NCBI GenBank assembly: GCA_947649225.1
Contig: CANSQX010000009.1
Location: forward strand, 1-39,629
From: an uncultured Flavonifractor sp.
Lineage (GTDB): Bacteria > Bacillota > Clostridia > Oscillospirales > Oscillospiraceae
Direction: 5' to 3'
Length of the DNA: 39,629 nucleotides
The notes beneath the pieces were generated by a model. The model worked only from the letters and a program-made list of their open reading frames with translations, was not told the DNA's origin and searched no databases. Positions within the stretch are counted from its first letter, which is position 1; every line of letters begins with the position of its first letter. This document shows, piece by piece, positions 16,501 through 23,446 of the stretch. A program made the position numbers and the translations under genes.

Positions 16501-17674
16501 CGATCTGCTCTGGCTGCCCTACGCAGTGTGCGCCTACCGGGCGCGGCGAGGGGAGGACGGCCTTTTGGATGAGCGCTGTCCCTACCTGGAGTCGCCCCCC
16601 CTGGAGCCGGAGGAGGGGGAGCGCTACGAGCAGCCTGCCCGGTCTCCCCGGACGGGTACGGTCTATGAGCACGCCTGCCGGGCGGCGGAGCTGGTGCTGG
16701 CGCGGGGCACCGGGGACCACGGCCTGCTCCTTATGGGGACCGGGGACTGGAACGACGGCATGAACCTGGTGGGGGCGGAGGGCCGGGGGGAGAGCGTGTG
16801 GCTTACCTGGTTCGCCGTCCATGTGCTGGAGCGGCTGGCTCCCCTCTGTGCGGAACGGGGCGATGGGGTCAGAGCGGAGACCTTCCGTGCCGCCGCCGTT
16901 CGCCTGCGGGAGGCCGCCAATGCCGCCTGGGACGGGGACTGGTTCCTCCGAGGCTGGTATGACAGCGGCGCGCCCCTGGGGAGCCGGGAGAATGAGGAGT
17001 GCCGGATCGATTCCATCGCCCAGAGCTGGGCCGTCCTGGCGGGTGGGGACCGGGAAAAGACGGAGCGGGCCGTCCGGTCGGCCTTAAAGCTCCTGTGGGA
17101 CAAGGAGGCGGGGTTGGTGCGCCTCTTTACCCCCGCCTTTGACAGCGGGGACCAGGAGCCCGGCTATATCAAGGGCTATATCCCCGGCGTCCGGGAGAAC
17201 GGCGGGCAGTACACCCACGCCGCCGTGTGGCTGGCCCTGGCCTGCCTGGAGCTGGGCCTGGCGGAGGAGGGGTATGGTATCCTAAAAACCCTGCTGCCCG
17301 CCGGGCACGACCCGGCCGTCTACAGGGCCGAGCCCTATGTGCTGGCCGCCGACGTGTACGCCGCCCCCGCCCACCGGGGAAGAGGCGGCTGGAGCTGGTA
17401 CACCGGGGCGGCGGGCTGGTACTACCGCACCGCCGTGGAGGATCTGCTGGGGCTCAAGCTGCGGGCCGGGCGGCTGTTCCTGGAGCCGGTGCTCCCCGCG
17501 GACTGGCCTGGCTACACCGCCGTGTGGCGGACCGAGCGGGCGGTGCTGCGCATCGCCGTGACCCGGGGGGAGCGGGCTGCCCTCCTGCTGGACGGCGCGC
17601 CCGCCGGAGACGGGGTCCCCCTGGCGGAGCTGGACGGAGAGCACCGGCTGGCGCTCACCCTCGCGCCCGGCTGA
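10586..17674 (+). CDS. Cyclic beta-1,2-glucan synthase-like protein (GT84 + glycoamylase-type + GH94 domains), membrane
   Basis: A 2362-residue multidomain membrane protein. Membrane helices lie near residues 267-317 and again at about 660-830. Between them is the GT84 glycosyltransferase, with LDSDTS (471-476), SHDLLEG and HRWVRGDWQ (619-627). A glycoamylase-like (PF10091-type) domain follows, with WLPPDNWQE (864-872), STVDSGNLCG, SWTGTMFEYLMP (around 1057) and YMSHHLGMSL. The C-terminal third is a GH94 phosphorylase-type module with YGFRDQLQD (D1915) and GTGDWNDGMN (2052-2061). In Brucella and Agrobacterium, proteins of this design build, cyclise and trim beta-1,2-glucan from UDP-glucose; here the product is inferred. 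ATG 10586 is 11 bases after GGAGGAGG. Longer upstream frames would overlap the kinase gene. Third-position GC is extreme, which creates long antisense open frames. Confidence 0.9.
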   Translation: MEHTLERLGADLAGMWTPEGRISGRGAAAEIHRALRAAARLRRELARQAEPPAAAEWLLDNWYLAQREGQEGMRSLKRARRLRALCINGRRTPYVAALCRALAGADGVLDAPGIAAFLSGVRSVRPLTEQELAHFFPALRGALVLRLAEVGRQIGAEGAAQELEHIFTALRALSAPGLWKLLEEASGVEQTLRRDPAGIYGQMDDATRVRYRRTLCALARRHGLSEGEAARRVLELSEGGTGEERHVGWFLYRRPMGRPPRRSREGCYGAAVLLPTLFLVLLMGFCLHSWVVTVLLLLPVSDIVKNVLDFLIVRLVPPRPVHRLALKEGIPERGRTLCVIAGLLTGEKSGPEYAALLERYRLANRDAGDQLSLGLLADLPDSGTPMGDRARGWVTAARRAVEALNEKHGGGFYLFFREPAFQAVEERYQGWERKRGALLELCRLLRGKRTGLRVEAGNRRRLRGVQLVITLDSDTSLNVGTARELAGAMLHPLNRPVVDRRRGLVTAGYGVLQPRVGVELGAANKSQFSRIFAGQGGVDPYGGTCSDVYHDLFGQGTYTGKGVFDVDAFLLCLDGRFPENRILSHDLLEGSYLHAGLLGDVELTDSYPYKVSAYFARLHRWVRGDWQLLPWLGRQVKNQSGRTEANPIPPIAKWKIFDNLRRSLSPVCTLLALLLGMCLPGPDFAAAAGLAILAAASNLLLSGAELVWRGGAGLKARYHSTIIAGFGGVILQTLVQLLFLPLHAATCASAIATSLWRQLVTRRGLLAWVTAADAERRAGDGVWANCRKQWPAILIGLAAMVFSRFPAGAAAGLVWALSPVFAWLLSRPIREVRSVLAADRAFLLHEGSLIWRYFDEFLRAEDHWLPPDNWQEQPPAGLARRTSPTNTGMALLCCLAAADLEYISREKAAGLIRRTLETVEQLPKWRGHLYNWYDTGTLEPLRPRYVSTVDSGNLCGCLIALREGLYEWGEAGLARRAEALSDAMDFSALYDRERRLFFIGYDLEKEGYTQGWYDLMASEARQTSYIAVARGEVEPRHWRCLGRMLTGDNDYSGMCSWTGTMFEYLMPNLLMPVEPNSLLYESLCFCVYEQRRRGQAKKVPWGISESAFFAFDPGMHYQYKAHGVQRLGLRRGLDEDLVIAPYASFLALPIAPGSAAKNLRRLRDLGAEGRYGLCEALDYTPARLTGEGPFALVKSYMSHHLGMSLVAVDNALRDNIMVRRFLRDCSMGAYRELLQEKVPVGAALLKQPALEAQERPRRLSPGGFVREGDWDGAGRPPCHLVSNSAVSVLCTAAGTSRTCWGDLQLTGGEGVTFLLGTEAGAEPLVPVRWRFDGGAAWTARSAGAEAVIRLRAPDRGNGVIWEVRLTGSRKFRGELACYLEPVLAAARDFQAHPAFSKLFLESAYTGDGVIFTRRPRKRGDGTPALAVVWDAQTAFFDTSREEALGRGGRAALPDALRRPARSTAGAVLDPCLLVRTPLALAAGESRAVRFALAPGAGGEEALENARALLHGDRGGESGRLDRLIAALHLSEREALQVFELLAALEYPGPCPAVEQARLWPYGVSGDDPIALFRPAGREEAEQALAWIGGHRLLAACGYSFDLVFLLDEGGDYRRPIRTFLAGQLRALHWDHRLGSHGGIHLADAPAPALEEAGIPAGGPYPAFHRPAISERRFPFTMEQGAPLWENGPDGTFTLHAGPRLPPVGWSQILTNGSLGWMPDETGCGHLWLGNAREHLLTAWENDPLQTGGPETLMLRTEEGERSLFADADGLVCDVTYGPGFARWAKTWRDRRTVLTAFIPPDQDLRIWLVELEGPPAALVYQSRWKGETLYPISGALSLTTDARGAVALGDVREARKLLNRTVMYWNRQVSALKLRTPDESLNSYLNGWALYQVLACRLLGRTSRYQSGGAYGFRDQLQDACALLLTGSEIPRNQILRACAHQFWEGDVQHWWHEPEAGEPGPGRGVRTRISDDLLWLPYAVCAYRARRGEDGLLDERCPYLESPPLEPEEGERYEQPARSPRTGTVYEHACRAAELVLARGTGDHGLLLMGTGDWNDGMNLVGAEGRGESVWLTWFAVHVLERLAPLCAERGDGVRAETFRAAAVRLREAANAAWDGDWFLRGWYDSGAPLGSRENEECRIDSIAQSWAVLAGGDREKTERAVRSALKLLWDKEAGLVRLFTPAFDSGDQEPGYIKGYIPGVRENGGQYTHAAVWLALACLELGLAEEGYGILKTLLPAGHDPAVYRAEPYVLAADVYAAPAHRGRGGWSWYTGAAGWYYRTAVEDLLGLKLRAGRLFLEPVLPADWPGYTAVWRTERAVLRIAVTRGERAALLLDGAPAGDGVPLAELDGEHRLALTLAPG

Positions 17675-17712
17675 GCCCGGCCGCCCCGATCCACATTTTT
17701 TCGATTAGAGGG

Positions 17713-17740
17713 TGCCAAATCCGCCAAGTTGTTGTATAAT
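17713..17740 (+). promoter_or_regulatory. Promoter for the yfmF-yfmH-lgt unit
   Basis: A perfect -10 TATAAT lies at 17735-17740. The -35 is weak (TGCCAA, 17713-17718, 16-base spacer). The yfmF GTG start follows 51 bases later. AT content rises sharply compared with the genes on both sides. Confidence 0.6.
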
Positions 17741-17791
17741 AGGGTCTGCATTTCAGAACCGCTCAGGTTCTCAGGAAAGGATTGGTAGCCA

Positions 17792-19072
17792 GTGACCCAG
17801 GTCACGCAAACTGAACTGTTTCCCGGCGTCAGGCTGACGGCGGTGCATACGGAAAAATTCAAGTCCTGTATGTTGGGCGTGCGCCTGCTCGCCCCCATGG
17901 CGGCGGAGACCGCCTCCCTCAATGCGCTGGTGCCCCAGGTGCTCCGCCGGGGTACCGCCCGCCACCCGGACATGGAGGCCCTGTCGGCCGCCCTGGACGA
18001 CCTCTACGGCGGCTCCATCGAGCCTCTGGTCCGGAAGAAGGGGGAGACCCAGTGCGTGGGCTTTACGGGCAGCTTTCTGGACGACGCCTATGCCCCCGGC
18101 GGGGAGCCCCTGCTGGAGCGGGCCGCCGGACTGATGGGGGATCTCCTCCTGCGCCCCGCCCTGGAGGGGGGGACCTTCCGCCCGGACTATGTGGAGGGGG
18201 AGAAGCAAAACCTCCTCAGCGCCATCCGGGCCCAGATCAACGACAAGCGGCAGTACGCCCAGACCCGGCTGCTGGAGGAGATGTGCGCCGGAGAGCCCTT
18301 CGGCATCGACCGGCTGGGCAGCGAGGAGCGGGCCGGAGCCATTACCGGCGCAGCCCTGTGGACCCAGTATCAGGCCCTGCTCCGGGACGCCTGGATCGAG
18401 CTCTACTACTGCGGCTCCGCCCCGCTGGAGCGGGTGAAAAGCGCCCTGAGCGCCGCCTTGGACGGCCTGCCCGTCTCGGACAGCCGGATCCGGCCCGCCC
18501 GGCCCGCTGAGCCTGCCGCCCCGTCCGCCTCCCGGCTGGCGGAGGAGGCACTGGACGTGACCCAGGGCAAGCTGGCCCTGGGCTTCCGCACCGGCTCGGC
18601 CGCCTGGGACGGGGATTACCCCGCCATGGCCCTCTTTAACGCAGTCTACGGCGGGACCACCACCTCCAAGCTCTTTATGAACGTCCGGGAGCGGCTGTCT
18701 CTGTGCTACTACGCCAGCTCCGGCCTGATGAAGTATAAGGGCATTCTGATGGTGTCCTCCGGGGTGGAGTTCGACAAGTTCCAGGCGGCCCGGGACGAGA
18801 TTCTGGCCCAGCTTAGAGCCTGCCAGGAGGGGAACTTCGACGATCAGGAGCTGGAGGGGGCCCGCCGCTCGGTGGTCAGCACTTTGATGACCACCCTGGA
18901 CGCCCAGAGCCGGCTGGAGGACTACTGGCTGGGCCAGGCCGCCGCCGGGCTCACCGAGAGCCCCGAGGAGCTGGCCCGCCGGGTGGAGGCCGTCACCCGG
19001 GCGCAGGTGGAGGCGGCCGCCCGAAAGGCTGTTCTGGATACGGTCTATTTCTTGAAAGGCAAGGAGGCATAG
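17792..19072 (+). CDS. yfmF: M16-family protein YfmF, linked to EF-P 5-aminopentanol modification
   Basis: A 426-residue M16 peptidase-fold protein without the zinc-binding HXXEH motif, so it is the catalytically inactive-type partner. Family features are the N-terminal PGVRLTAVHTEKFKSC strand, LVPQVLRRGTARHPDMEAL (where active members carry the metal site), and the C-terminal NAVYGGTTTSKLFMNVRE, with LCYYASS following. In B. subtilis the pair YmfF/YmfH sits with ymfI, and this group is associated with modification of elongation factor P. The GTG start at 17792 follows AGGAAAGG at about 11 bases. It is 6 bases from yfmH, so the two likely form a heterodimer. Confidence 0.9.
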   Translation: MTQVTQTELFPGVRLTAVHTEKFKSCMLGVRLLAPMAAETASLNALVPQVLRRGTARHPDMEALSAALDDLYGGSIEPLVRKKGETQCVGFTGSFLDDAYAPGGEPLLERAAGLMGDLLLRPALEGGTFRPDYVEGEKQNLLSAIRAQINDKRQYAQTRLLEEMCAGEPFGIDRLGSEERAGAITGAALWTQYQALLRDAWIELYYCGSAPLERVKSALSAALDGLPVSDSRIRPARPAEPAAPSASRLAEEALDVTQGKLALGFRTGSAAWDGDYPAMALFNAVYGGTTTSKLFMNVRERLSLCYYASSGLMKYKGILMVSSGVEFDKFQAARDEILAQLRACQEGNFDDQELEGARRSVVSTLMTTLDAQSRLEDYWLGQAAAGLTESPEELARRVEAVTRAQVEAAARKAVLDTVYFLKGKEA

Positions 19073-19078
19073 GGGCCC

Positions 19079-20365
19079 ATGGTAAAGCAGCAGTACCCCC
19101 GGCTGGGGGAGCGAGTCTATCACGCCCGGCTGGAGAACGGGCTCCACATCTATGTGGACCAAAAGCCGGGCTTTCAGAAGAGCTACGCCTTTTTCGCCAC
19201 CAATTACGGCGGCATGGACCTGCGCTTCAAGCTGGACGGCGCGTGGCAGGACACCCCCGCCGGGGTGGCCCACTTCCTGGAGCACAAGATGTTCGACACC
19301 GAGGACGGCAACGCCCTCCAGGACCTGGCGGCCAACGGGGCCTCGCCCAACGCCTTCACCAGCTCGGCCATCACCGGCTACTACTTTGAGAGTACCCGGC
19401 GGTTTGAGGAGAATTTAAGGATTCTCCTGTCCTTCGTCTCGGTGCCCTGGTTCACGCAGGAGAGCGTGGACAAGGAGCAGGGGATCATCGGCCAGGAGAT
19501 CCAGATGATCGAAGACGACCCGGAATGGCGGGTCTTTATGAGCCTGCTGGAGGGACTCTACGAGCGCCACCCCATCCGGGTGTCGGTGGCCGGGAGCCGG
19601 GCCTCCATCGCGCAGATTACAGCGGACACCCTGTACGCCTGCCACCGGGCGTTTTACTGCCCGGCCAACATGGTGCTGTGCGTGGCGGGGGACGTGGACC
19701 CGGAGCAGGTGTGCCGGATCGCCCGGGAGGTTCTGCCCCATGGGAGCGGCCAGGCCATCGAGCGCAGCTGCGGGGCGGACGAGCCAGAGACGGCGGCCAG
19801 GCCCCTCCAGACCATGGAGATGGAGGTCTCCACCCCCATCTTCCAGCTGGGCTTCAAGGCCGATCCCGCCCCCATGGGGGAGGAGCGGCTCCGCCGCCAG
19901 CTCATGGGAGAGCTGGGGCTGGAGGCCCTGCTTGGCACCTCGAGCCCCCTGTATGCCAGGCTCTACGGCGCGGGGCTGATCAACAGCAGCTTCGGCTACG
20001 GGTACGAGGCCTATCCCGGCTGTGCCTTCCTGGCCGCAGGCGGGGAGAGCCGGGATCCGGAGGCCGTCCGGGACGCGGTGCTGGCCGAGGCAGGCCGCCT
20101 GGCCCGGGAGGGCATTGACGGGGCCCTGTGGCAGCGGCTGAAAAAGGCGGCCTACGGCAGCCGGGTCCGGGGACTGAACTCCTTTGAGTTTATCTGCGTG
20201 CAGCTGGCCCAGAGCCACTTTGCCGGGGTGGACTACCTGCGCTTCCCCGAGGTGTTTGACGGCATCGAGAAGTCCGATGTGGAGGACTGCCTCCGCCGCT
20301 GGATGGCGCCCGAGCGGGCGGCCCTGGCCGTGGTCCGGCCCGCCGGGGCAGGGGGGAGGCCATGA
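19079..20365 (+). CDS. yfmH: M16-family zinc peptidase YfmH, linked to EF-P 5-aminopentanol modification
   Basis: A 428-residue M16 zinc peptidase. The metal and catalytic motif HFLEH is at residues 65-69 (His65, Glu68, His69), with the distal Glu in KEQGIIGQEIQM. It is the catalytic partner to the preceding YfmF. The C-terminal half-domain is present (GLINSSFGYGYEAYPG, then GLNSFEFICVQLAQSHF). ATG 19079 is preceded by AAGGAGG inside the end of yfmF. The stop overlaps the lgt start by four bases (ATGA). The reductase gene ymfI of the B. subtilis cluster is not found in this window. Confidence 0.92.
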   Translation: MVKQQYPRLGERVYHARLENGLHIYVDQKPGFQKSYAFFATNYGGMDLRFKLDGAWQDTPAGVAHFLEHKMFDTEDGNALQDLAANGASPNAFTSSAITGYYFESTRRFEENLRILLSFVSVPWFTQESVDKEQGIIGQEIQMIEDDPEWRVFMSLLEGLYERHPIRVSVAGSRASIAQITADTLYACHRAFYCPANMVLCVAGDVDPEQVCRIAREVLPHGSGQAIERSCGADEPETAARPLQTMEMEVSTPIFQLGFKADPAPMGEERLRRQLMGELGLEALLGTSSPLYARLYGAGLINSSFGYGYEAYPGCAFLAAGGESRDPEAVRDAVLAEAGRLAREGIDGALWQRLKKAAYGSRVRGLNSFEFICVQLAQSHFAGVDYLRFPEVFDGIEKSDVEDCLRRWMAPERAALAVVRPAGAGGRP

Positions 20366-21567
20366 TGCACAGCGTGGCCTTTCCCGGCCTGGGTCTCGGG
20401 GAGCATACCCTCAACCGGGTGGCCTTCCACCTGGGGAGCTGGCCCATCTACTGGTACGGCATCATCATCGCGGCGGGCTTTCTGCTGGCGGTGGTCTACT
20501 GCTGCCGGGTGTCCAGGCGCTTTGGGATCAAGCAGGACGACGTGATCGACATGCTCTTCTTCGCCGTGCCCCTGGCCATCATCGGGGCGCGGCTGTACTA
20601 CATTCTCTTCTACCTGGATCTGTTCCGAAAAGCGGACGGCTCCCTGGACTTCCTCCAGATGGTGAAAATCTGGGACGGCGGCCTGGCCATCTACGGCGGC
20701 GTCATCGCGGCGGTGCTCACCCTGTTGGTCTTCTGTAAGGTGCGGCACATCAAATTCCTGGCCTTCGGGGACCTGGGGGTGTTCGGGCTCCTGATCGGGC
20801 AGTGCATCGGCCGGTGGGGCAACTTCGTCAATATCGAGGCCTACGGCGGCCCCACCAGCCTGCCCTGGCGCATGGGGATCCACGAGTTCGCGGACGGGAA
20901 CTGGACCTATGTGGAGGTCCACCCCACCTTTTTATATGAATCTCTGTGGAACCTCACCGGCTTTGTCCTGCTGTCCCAGATCGCCAAGCGGCGGCGCTTT
21001 GACGGCCAGATGTTCGCCTCCTACTTCCTGTGGTACGGCCTGGGCCGCTTTTGGATCGAGGGCCTGCGCACCGACAGCCTGTATCTGTTCCACACCCCCA
21101 TCCGGGTGTCCCAGCTGGTGGCCGCCGTCACCACGCTGATTGCCCTGGCGCTGCTCATCTACCACCTGAAGATCCGCAGCCACACCCCAGAGGAGCTCTG
21201 GGTCAACCGGATAGCGGAGACGGACGCAGCCGGGACCACTTCAGACGCCGGTATCTCCGTAGAGACCACGGCCCCGGCCGGACCCGAGGCTCCCGCAGCT
21301 TCTGAGCCCCCCGCAGAATCTGACGCCCCAACAGAGGATGGCGCGGACAAGCTCCGGCGGGTGGCCCTTTTGTTCCCGGAGGGCAATCCGGAGGCCCGCC
21401 GCTGGGCGGACAGCTGCAAAGCGGGGGGCTATACCGAGGAGTACGCCCTGCCCGCCGGGCTCTCGGACGAGGCGTTCGAGAGCTTGGCCGACGGCCTGCG
21501 GAGCCGGGACGATCTGGACGATATCCTTCTCTGGATGGAGCCGGAGGAGGAGAGCGGCTCTGAATAA
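20362..21567 (+). CDS. lgt: Prolipoprotein diacylglyceryl transferase Lgt with C-terminal extension
   Basis: A 401-residue polytopic membrane enzyme that moves diacylglycerol from phosphatidylglycerol to the lipobox Cys of prolipoproteins. Core motifs are WPIYWYGIIIAAGF (first helix), WDGGLAIYGGVI, the Lgt signature GRWGNFVNIEAYGG, and HPTFLYESLWN. The usual enzyme ends near residue 275. Here another 125 or so residues follow: an Ala/Pro/Glu/Ser/Thr-rich linker (about 285-325), then a roughly 70-residue soluble segment (LRRVALLFPEGNPEARRWAD to the acidic end). I do not recognise this segment. The ATGA overlap with yfmH indicates translational coupling. A strong terminator follows. Confidence 0.95.
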   Translation: MMHSVAFPGLGLGEHTLNRVAFHLGSWPIYWYGIIIAAGFLLAVVYCCRVSRRFGIKQDDVIDMLFFAVPLAIIGARLYYILFYLDLFRKADGSLDFLQMVKIWDGGLAIYGGVIAAVLTLLVFCKVRHIKFLAFGDLGVFGLLIGQCIGRWGNFVNIEAYGGPTSLPWRMGIHEFADGNWTYVEVHPTFLYESLWNLTGFVLLSQIAKRRRFDGQMFASYFLWYGLGRFWIEGLRTDSLYLFHTPIRVSQLVAAVTTLIALALLIYHLKIRSHTPEELWVNRIAETDAAGTTSDAGISVETTAPAGPEAPAASEPPAESDAPTEDGADKLRRVALLFPEGNPEARRWADSCKAGGYTEEYALPAGLSDEAFESLADGLRSRDDLDDILLWMEPEEESGSE

Positions 21568-21630
21568 ACGGCGCTCCCCGGCTCCCGCCGGACCCGCCGG
21601 CACACAATACAAAGCACCCTATCTGGTAGG

Positions 21631-21673
21631 ACCGCCCTGCCTGCTCCGTTGGAGCAGGCAGGGCGGTTTTTTT
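21631..21673 (+). terminator. Strong rho-independent terminator after lgt
   Basis: A perfect 17-bp stem pairs 21631-21647 (ACCGCCCTGCCTGCTCC) with 21651-21667 around a three-base loop, followed by seven T (21667-21673). It separates the lgt unit from the spoIIIA operon. Confidence 0.97.
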
Positions 21674-21681
21674 CGTCTCCC

Positions 21682-21711
21682 GTCATAAAGGTGGACAGCC
21701 CCTCATAGAAT
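21682..21711 (+). promoter_or_regulatory. Candidate sigma-E (sporulation mother-cell) promoter of the spoIIIA operon
   Basis: -35 GTCATAA (21682-21688), a 15-base spacer and -10 CATAGAAT (21704-21711). This is close to the sigma-E pattern (ATA-containing -35 and CATACAAT-like -10) known for spoIIIA in B. subtilis. It lies just after the lgt terminator and 38 bases before the chosen spoIIIAA start. Confidence 0.6.
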
Positions 21712-21748
21712 GTGCTATCAACCGAGGACGTGCAAAGGACGTGAGGAT

Positions 21749-22690
21749 ATGCAGACCATGCAGCTGCCCAAGGCCGCCGGATGCTTCCGGCAGGCGGCGG
21801 CTCTGATGCCGGGCCCCCTCCGGCGGGGGCTGGAGGGCCTGGACGGCGGAACTCAGAGCCGGGCCGAGGAGATCCGCCTCCGGGCAGGGCGGCCCCCTAC
21901 GGTGGCGGGACCCTGGGGAGAGCGCCCGGTGCCCGGCTGCGAGGCGCTTGTGACCCCGGAGGATCTGTCCCTGGTGCTGGAGATCGCCACCCGGGCTTCG
22001 GCCCACACCGCCCTGGAGCAGGTACGGCAGGGTTTTTTTACGGTCCAGGGGGGCCACCGGGTGGGGATCTGCGGCAGCGCCGTGGTCCGGGAGGGGGAGG
22101 TCCGCAGCCTGCGGCAGGTGTCCTCCCTGGCCGTCCGGGTGGCCCGGGAGATCCCGGGGGCATCGGACGGCATCCGGGACAAGCTGTGGGATGGCGGGGC
22201 GCTCCAGAGCACCCTCATCCTCTCGCCCCCCGGGTCGGGCAAGACCACCCTGCTCCGGGACCTGATCCGGGCCCTCTCGGACGGGGCGGGCCGCCCGCCT
22301 CTCCGGGTGGGGGCGGCCGACGAGCGGGGGGAGCTGGCCGCTATGTGGGGCGGCGTCCCGCAGTTCCACATCGGGGCCCATACCGACGTGCTGGACGGCT
22401 GCCCCAAGGGGACCGGGCTGCTGATGCTCCTGCGGGGGATGAACCCCCAGGTGCTGGCCGCCGATGAGATCACCGCCCCGGCGGATATCGCGGCCCTGGA
22501 GACGGCGGCCAACTGCGGGGTGGCCCTGCTGGCCACCGCCCACGGGGCGGATCTGGCGGATCTGACCCGGCGGCCCCTCTACCGGCGGCTGCTGGCGCTG
22601 GGGATCTTCCGGCGGCTGGTGGTCATCCGCCGGGAGGCGGGGGAGCGGCGGTTCCAGGTGCTCCCCCTGGGGGAGGACAGGCTATGCTGA
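21749..22690 (+). CDS. spoIIIAA: Stage III sporulation protein AA (ATPase of the SpoIIIA-Q channel)
   Basis: A 313-residue cytoplasmic ATPase related to type II/IV secretion motor ATPases. Walker A is SPPGSGKTTLLRD (GSGKTT at 162-167). Later come ADERGELAAMWGG and LLMLLRGMNPQVLAADEI (Walker B-like), then ATAHGADLADL. It should energise the mother-cell side of the feeding-tube channel to the forespore. Start choice: ATG 21749 has AAAGGA nine bases upstream. A frame reaching back to 21710 would begin inside the promoter. It overlaps spoIIIAB by 7 bases. Confidence 0.95.
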   Translation: MQTMQLPKAAGCFRQAAALMPGPLRRGLEGLDGGTQSRAEEIRLRAGRPPTVAGPWGERPVPGCEALVTPEDLSLVLEIATRASAHTALEQVRQGFFTVQGGHRVGICGSAVVREGEVRSLRQVSSLAVRVAREIPGASDGIRDKLWDGGALQSTLILSPPGSGKTTLLRDLIRALSDGAGRPPLRVGAADERGELAAMWGGVPQFHIGAHTDVLDGCPKGTGLLMLLRGMNPQVLAADEITAPADIAALETAANCGVALLATAHGADLADLTRRPLYRRLLALGIFRRLVVIRREAGERRFQVLPLGEDRLC

Positions 22691-23196
22691 GGGGGCTGGG
22701 GGCCCTCCTGGTGGTGGGGGGAACAGCCGTGCTGGGATTTTTGGCTGCGGCACGGCTGGGGAGCCGGGTGCGGACCCTTCGGGCGGTTCTGGCGGCGCTG
22801 GCGCTGATGGAGCGGGAGCTCTCCTTCTCCCTCACCCCCATGCCGGAGCTGCTGGAGCGCCTGGCGGACCGGACGCCGCCCCCCCTGTCCGCCCTCTTCG
22901 TCCGCTGCCGGGCCGGATTGGACAGGCTGGGGGAGCAGGATCTGGGCCAGATCTGGGCCGGAGCCCTGGAGGAGGTCCCCCTGGGGCTGGAGCGGGAGGA
23001 GCTCACCCTGTTGGCCGGGCTGGGGGCGGTGCTGGGCCGCTATGACGGGGAGGGCCAGCGGGCGGCCCTGGCCCGGGTTCGGGAGGAGCTGGCGCCCATC
23101 CTGGCCCAGGCGGAGGAGAACCGGCTCAAGACGGGCCGGATGTATGGGGTGCTGGGCCTGACGGCGGGGGCCTTTCTGGTGATTCTGCTGCTCTGA
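22684..23196 (+). CDS. spoIIIAB: Stage III sporulation protein AB
   Basis: A 170-residue membrane protein with one N-terminal helix (residues 6-24) and one at the very C-terminus (YGVLGLTAGAFLVILLL). Between them is a helical domain related to type II secretion GspF. Family signals are RTLRAVLAALALMERELSFSL and the LPELLERLADRT-like stretch. Length matches SpoIIIAB (about 171). It overlaps spoIIIAA by 7 bases (ATGCTGA). Confidence 0.93.
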   Translation: MLRGLGALLVVGGTAVLGFLAAARLGSRVRTLRAVLAALALMERELSFSLTPMPELLERLADRTPPPLSALFVRCRAGLDRLGEQDLGQIWAGALEEVPLGLEREELTLLAGLGAVLGRYDGEGQRAALARVREELAPILAQAEENRLKTGRMYGVLGLTAGAFLVILLL

Positions 23197-23247
23197 GCCG
23201 CCGGGAGGCGGCAAGGCGGACGATGATACAAAGGAGCGAGTCGGACC

Positions 23248-23442
23248 ATGGATATTGATTTGATTTTCCGGATAGCGGCCATTGGCATACTGGTTTCGGT
23301 GCTCAACCAGGTGCTCTCCCGCTCGGGCCGGGACGAGCAGGCCACCATGACCACCCTGGCGGGGCTGGTGGTGGTCCTTATGATGGTGGTGCAGGAGATC
23401 AGCAGCCTGTTCGACCTGGTCAAGGATCTGTTTGGGCTGTAG
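23248..23442 (+). CDS. spoIIIAC: Stage III sporulation protein AC
   Basis: A 64-residue, two-helix membrane protein. It starts MDIDLIFRIAAIGILVSVLN and holds the SGRDEQATMTTLAGLVVVLM stretch. The conserved size and sequence are characteristic of SpoIIIAC. It is a small integral component of the SpoIIIA-Q complex, sharing its fold with the neighbouring SpoIIIAD. AAAGGAGCGAG precedes the ATG. Confidence 0.95.
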   Translation: MDIDLIFRIAAIGILVSVLNQVLSRSGRDEQATMTTLAGLVVVLMMVVQEISSLFDLVKDLFGL

Positions 23443-23446
23443 CGCC

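Noticed and set aside
17771..19285. A 504-residue minus-strand open frame over yfmF
   Set aside because: Antisense shadow with low-complexity composition, covering the well-supported M16-family gene and its promoter.
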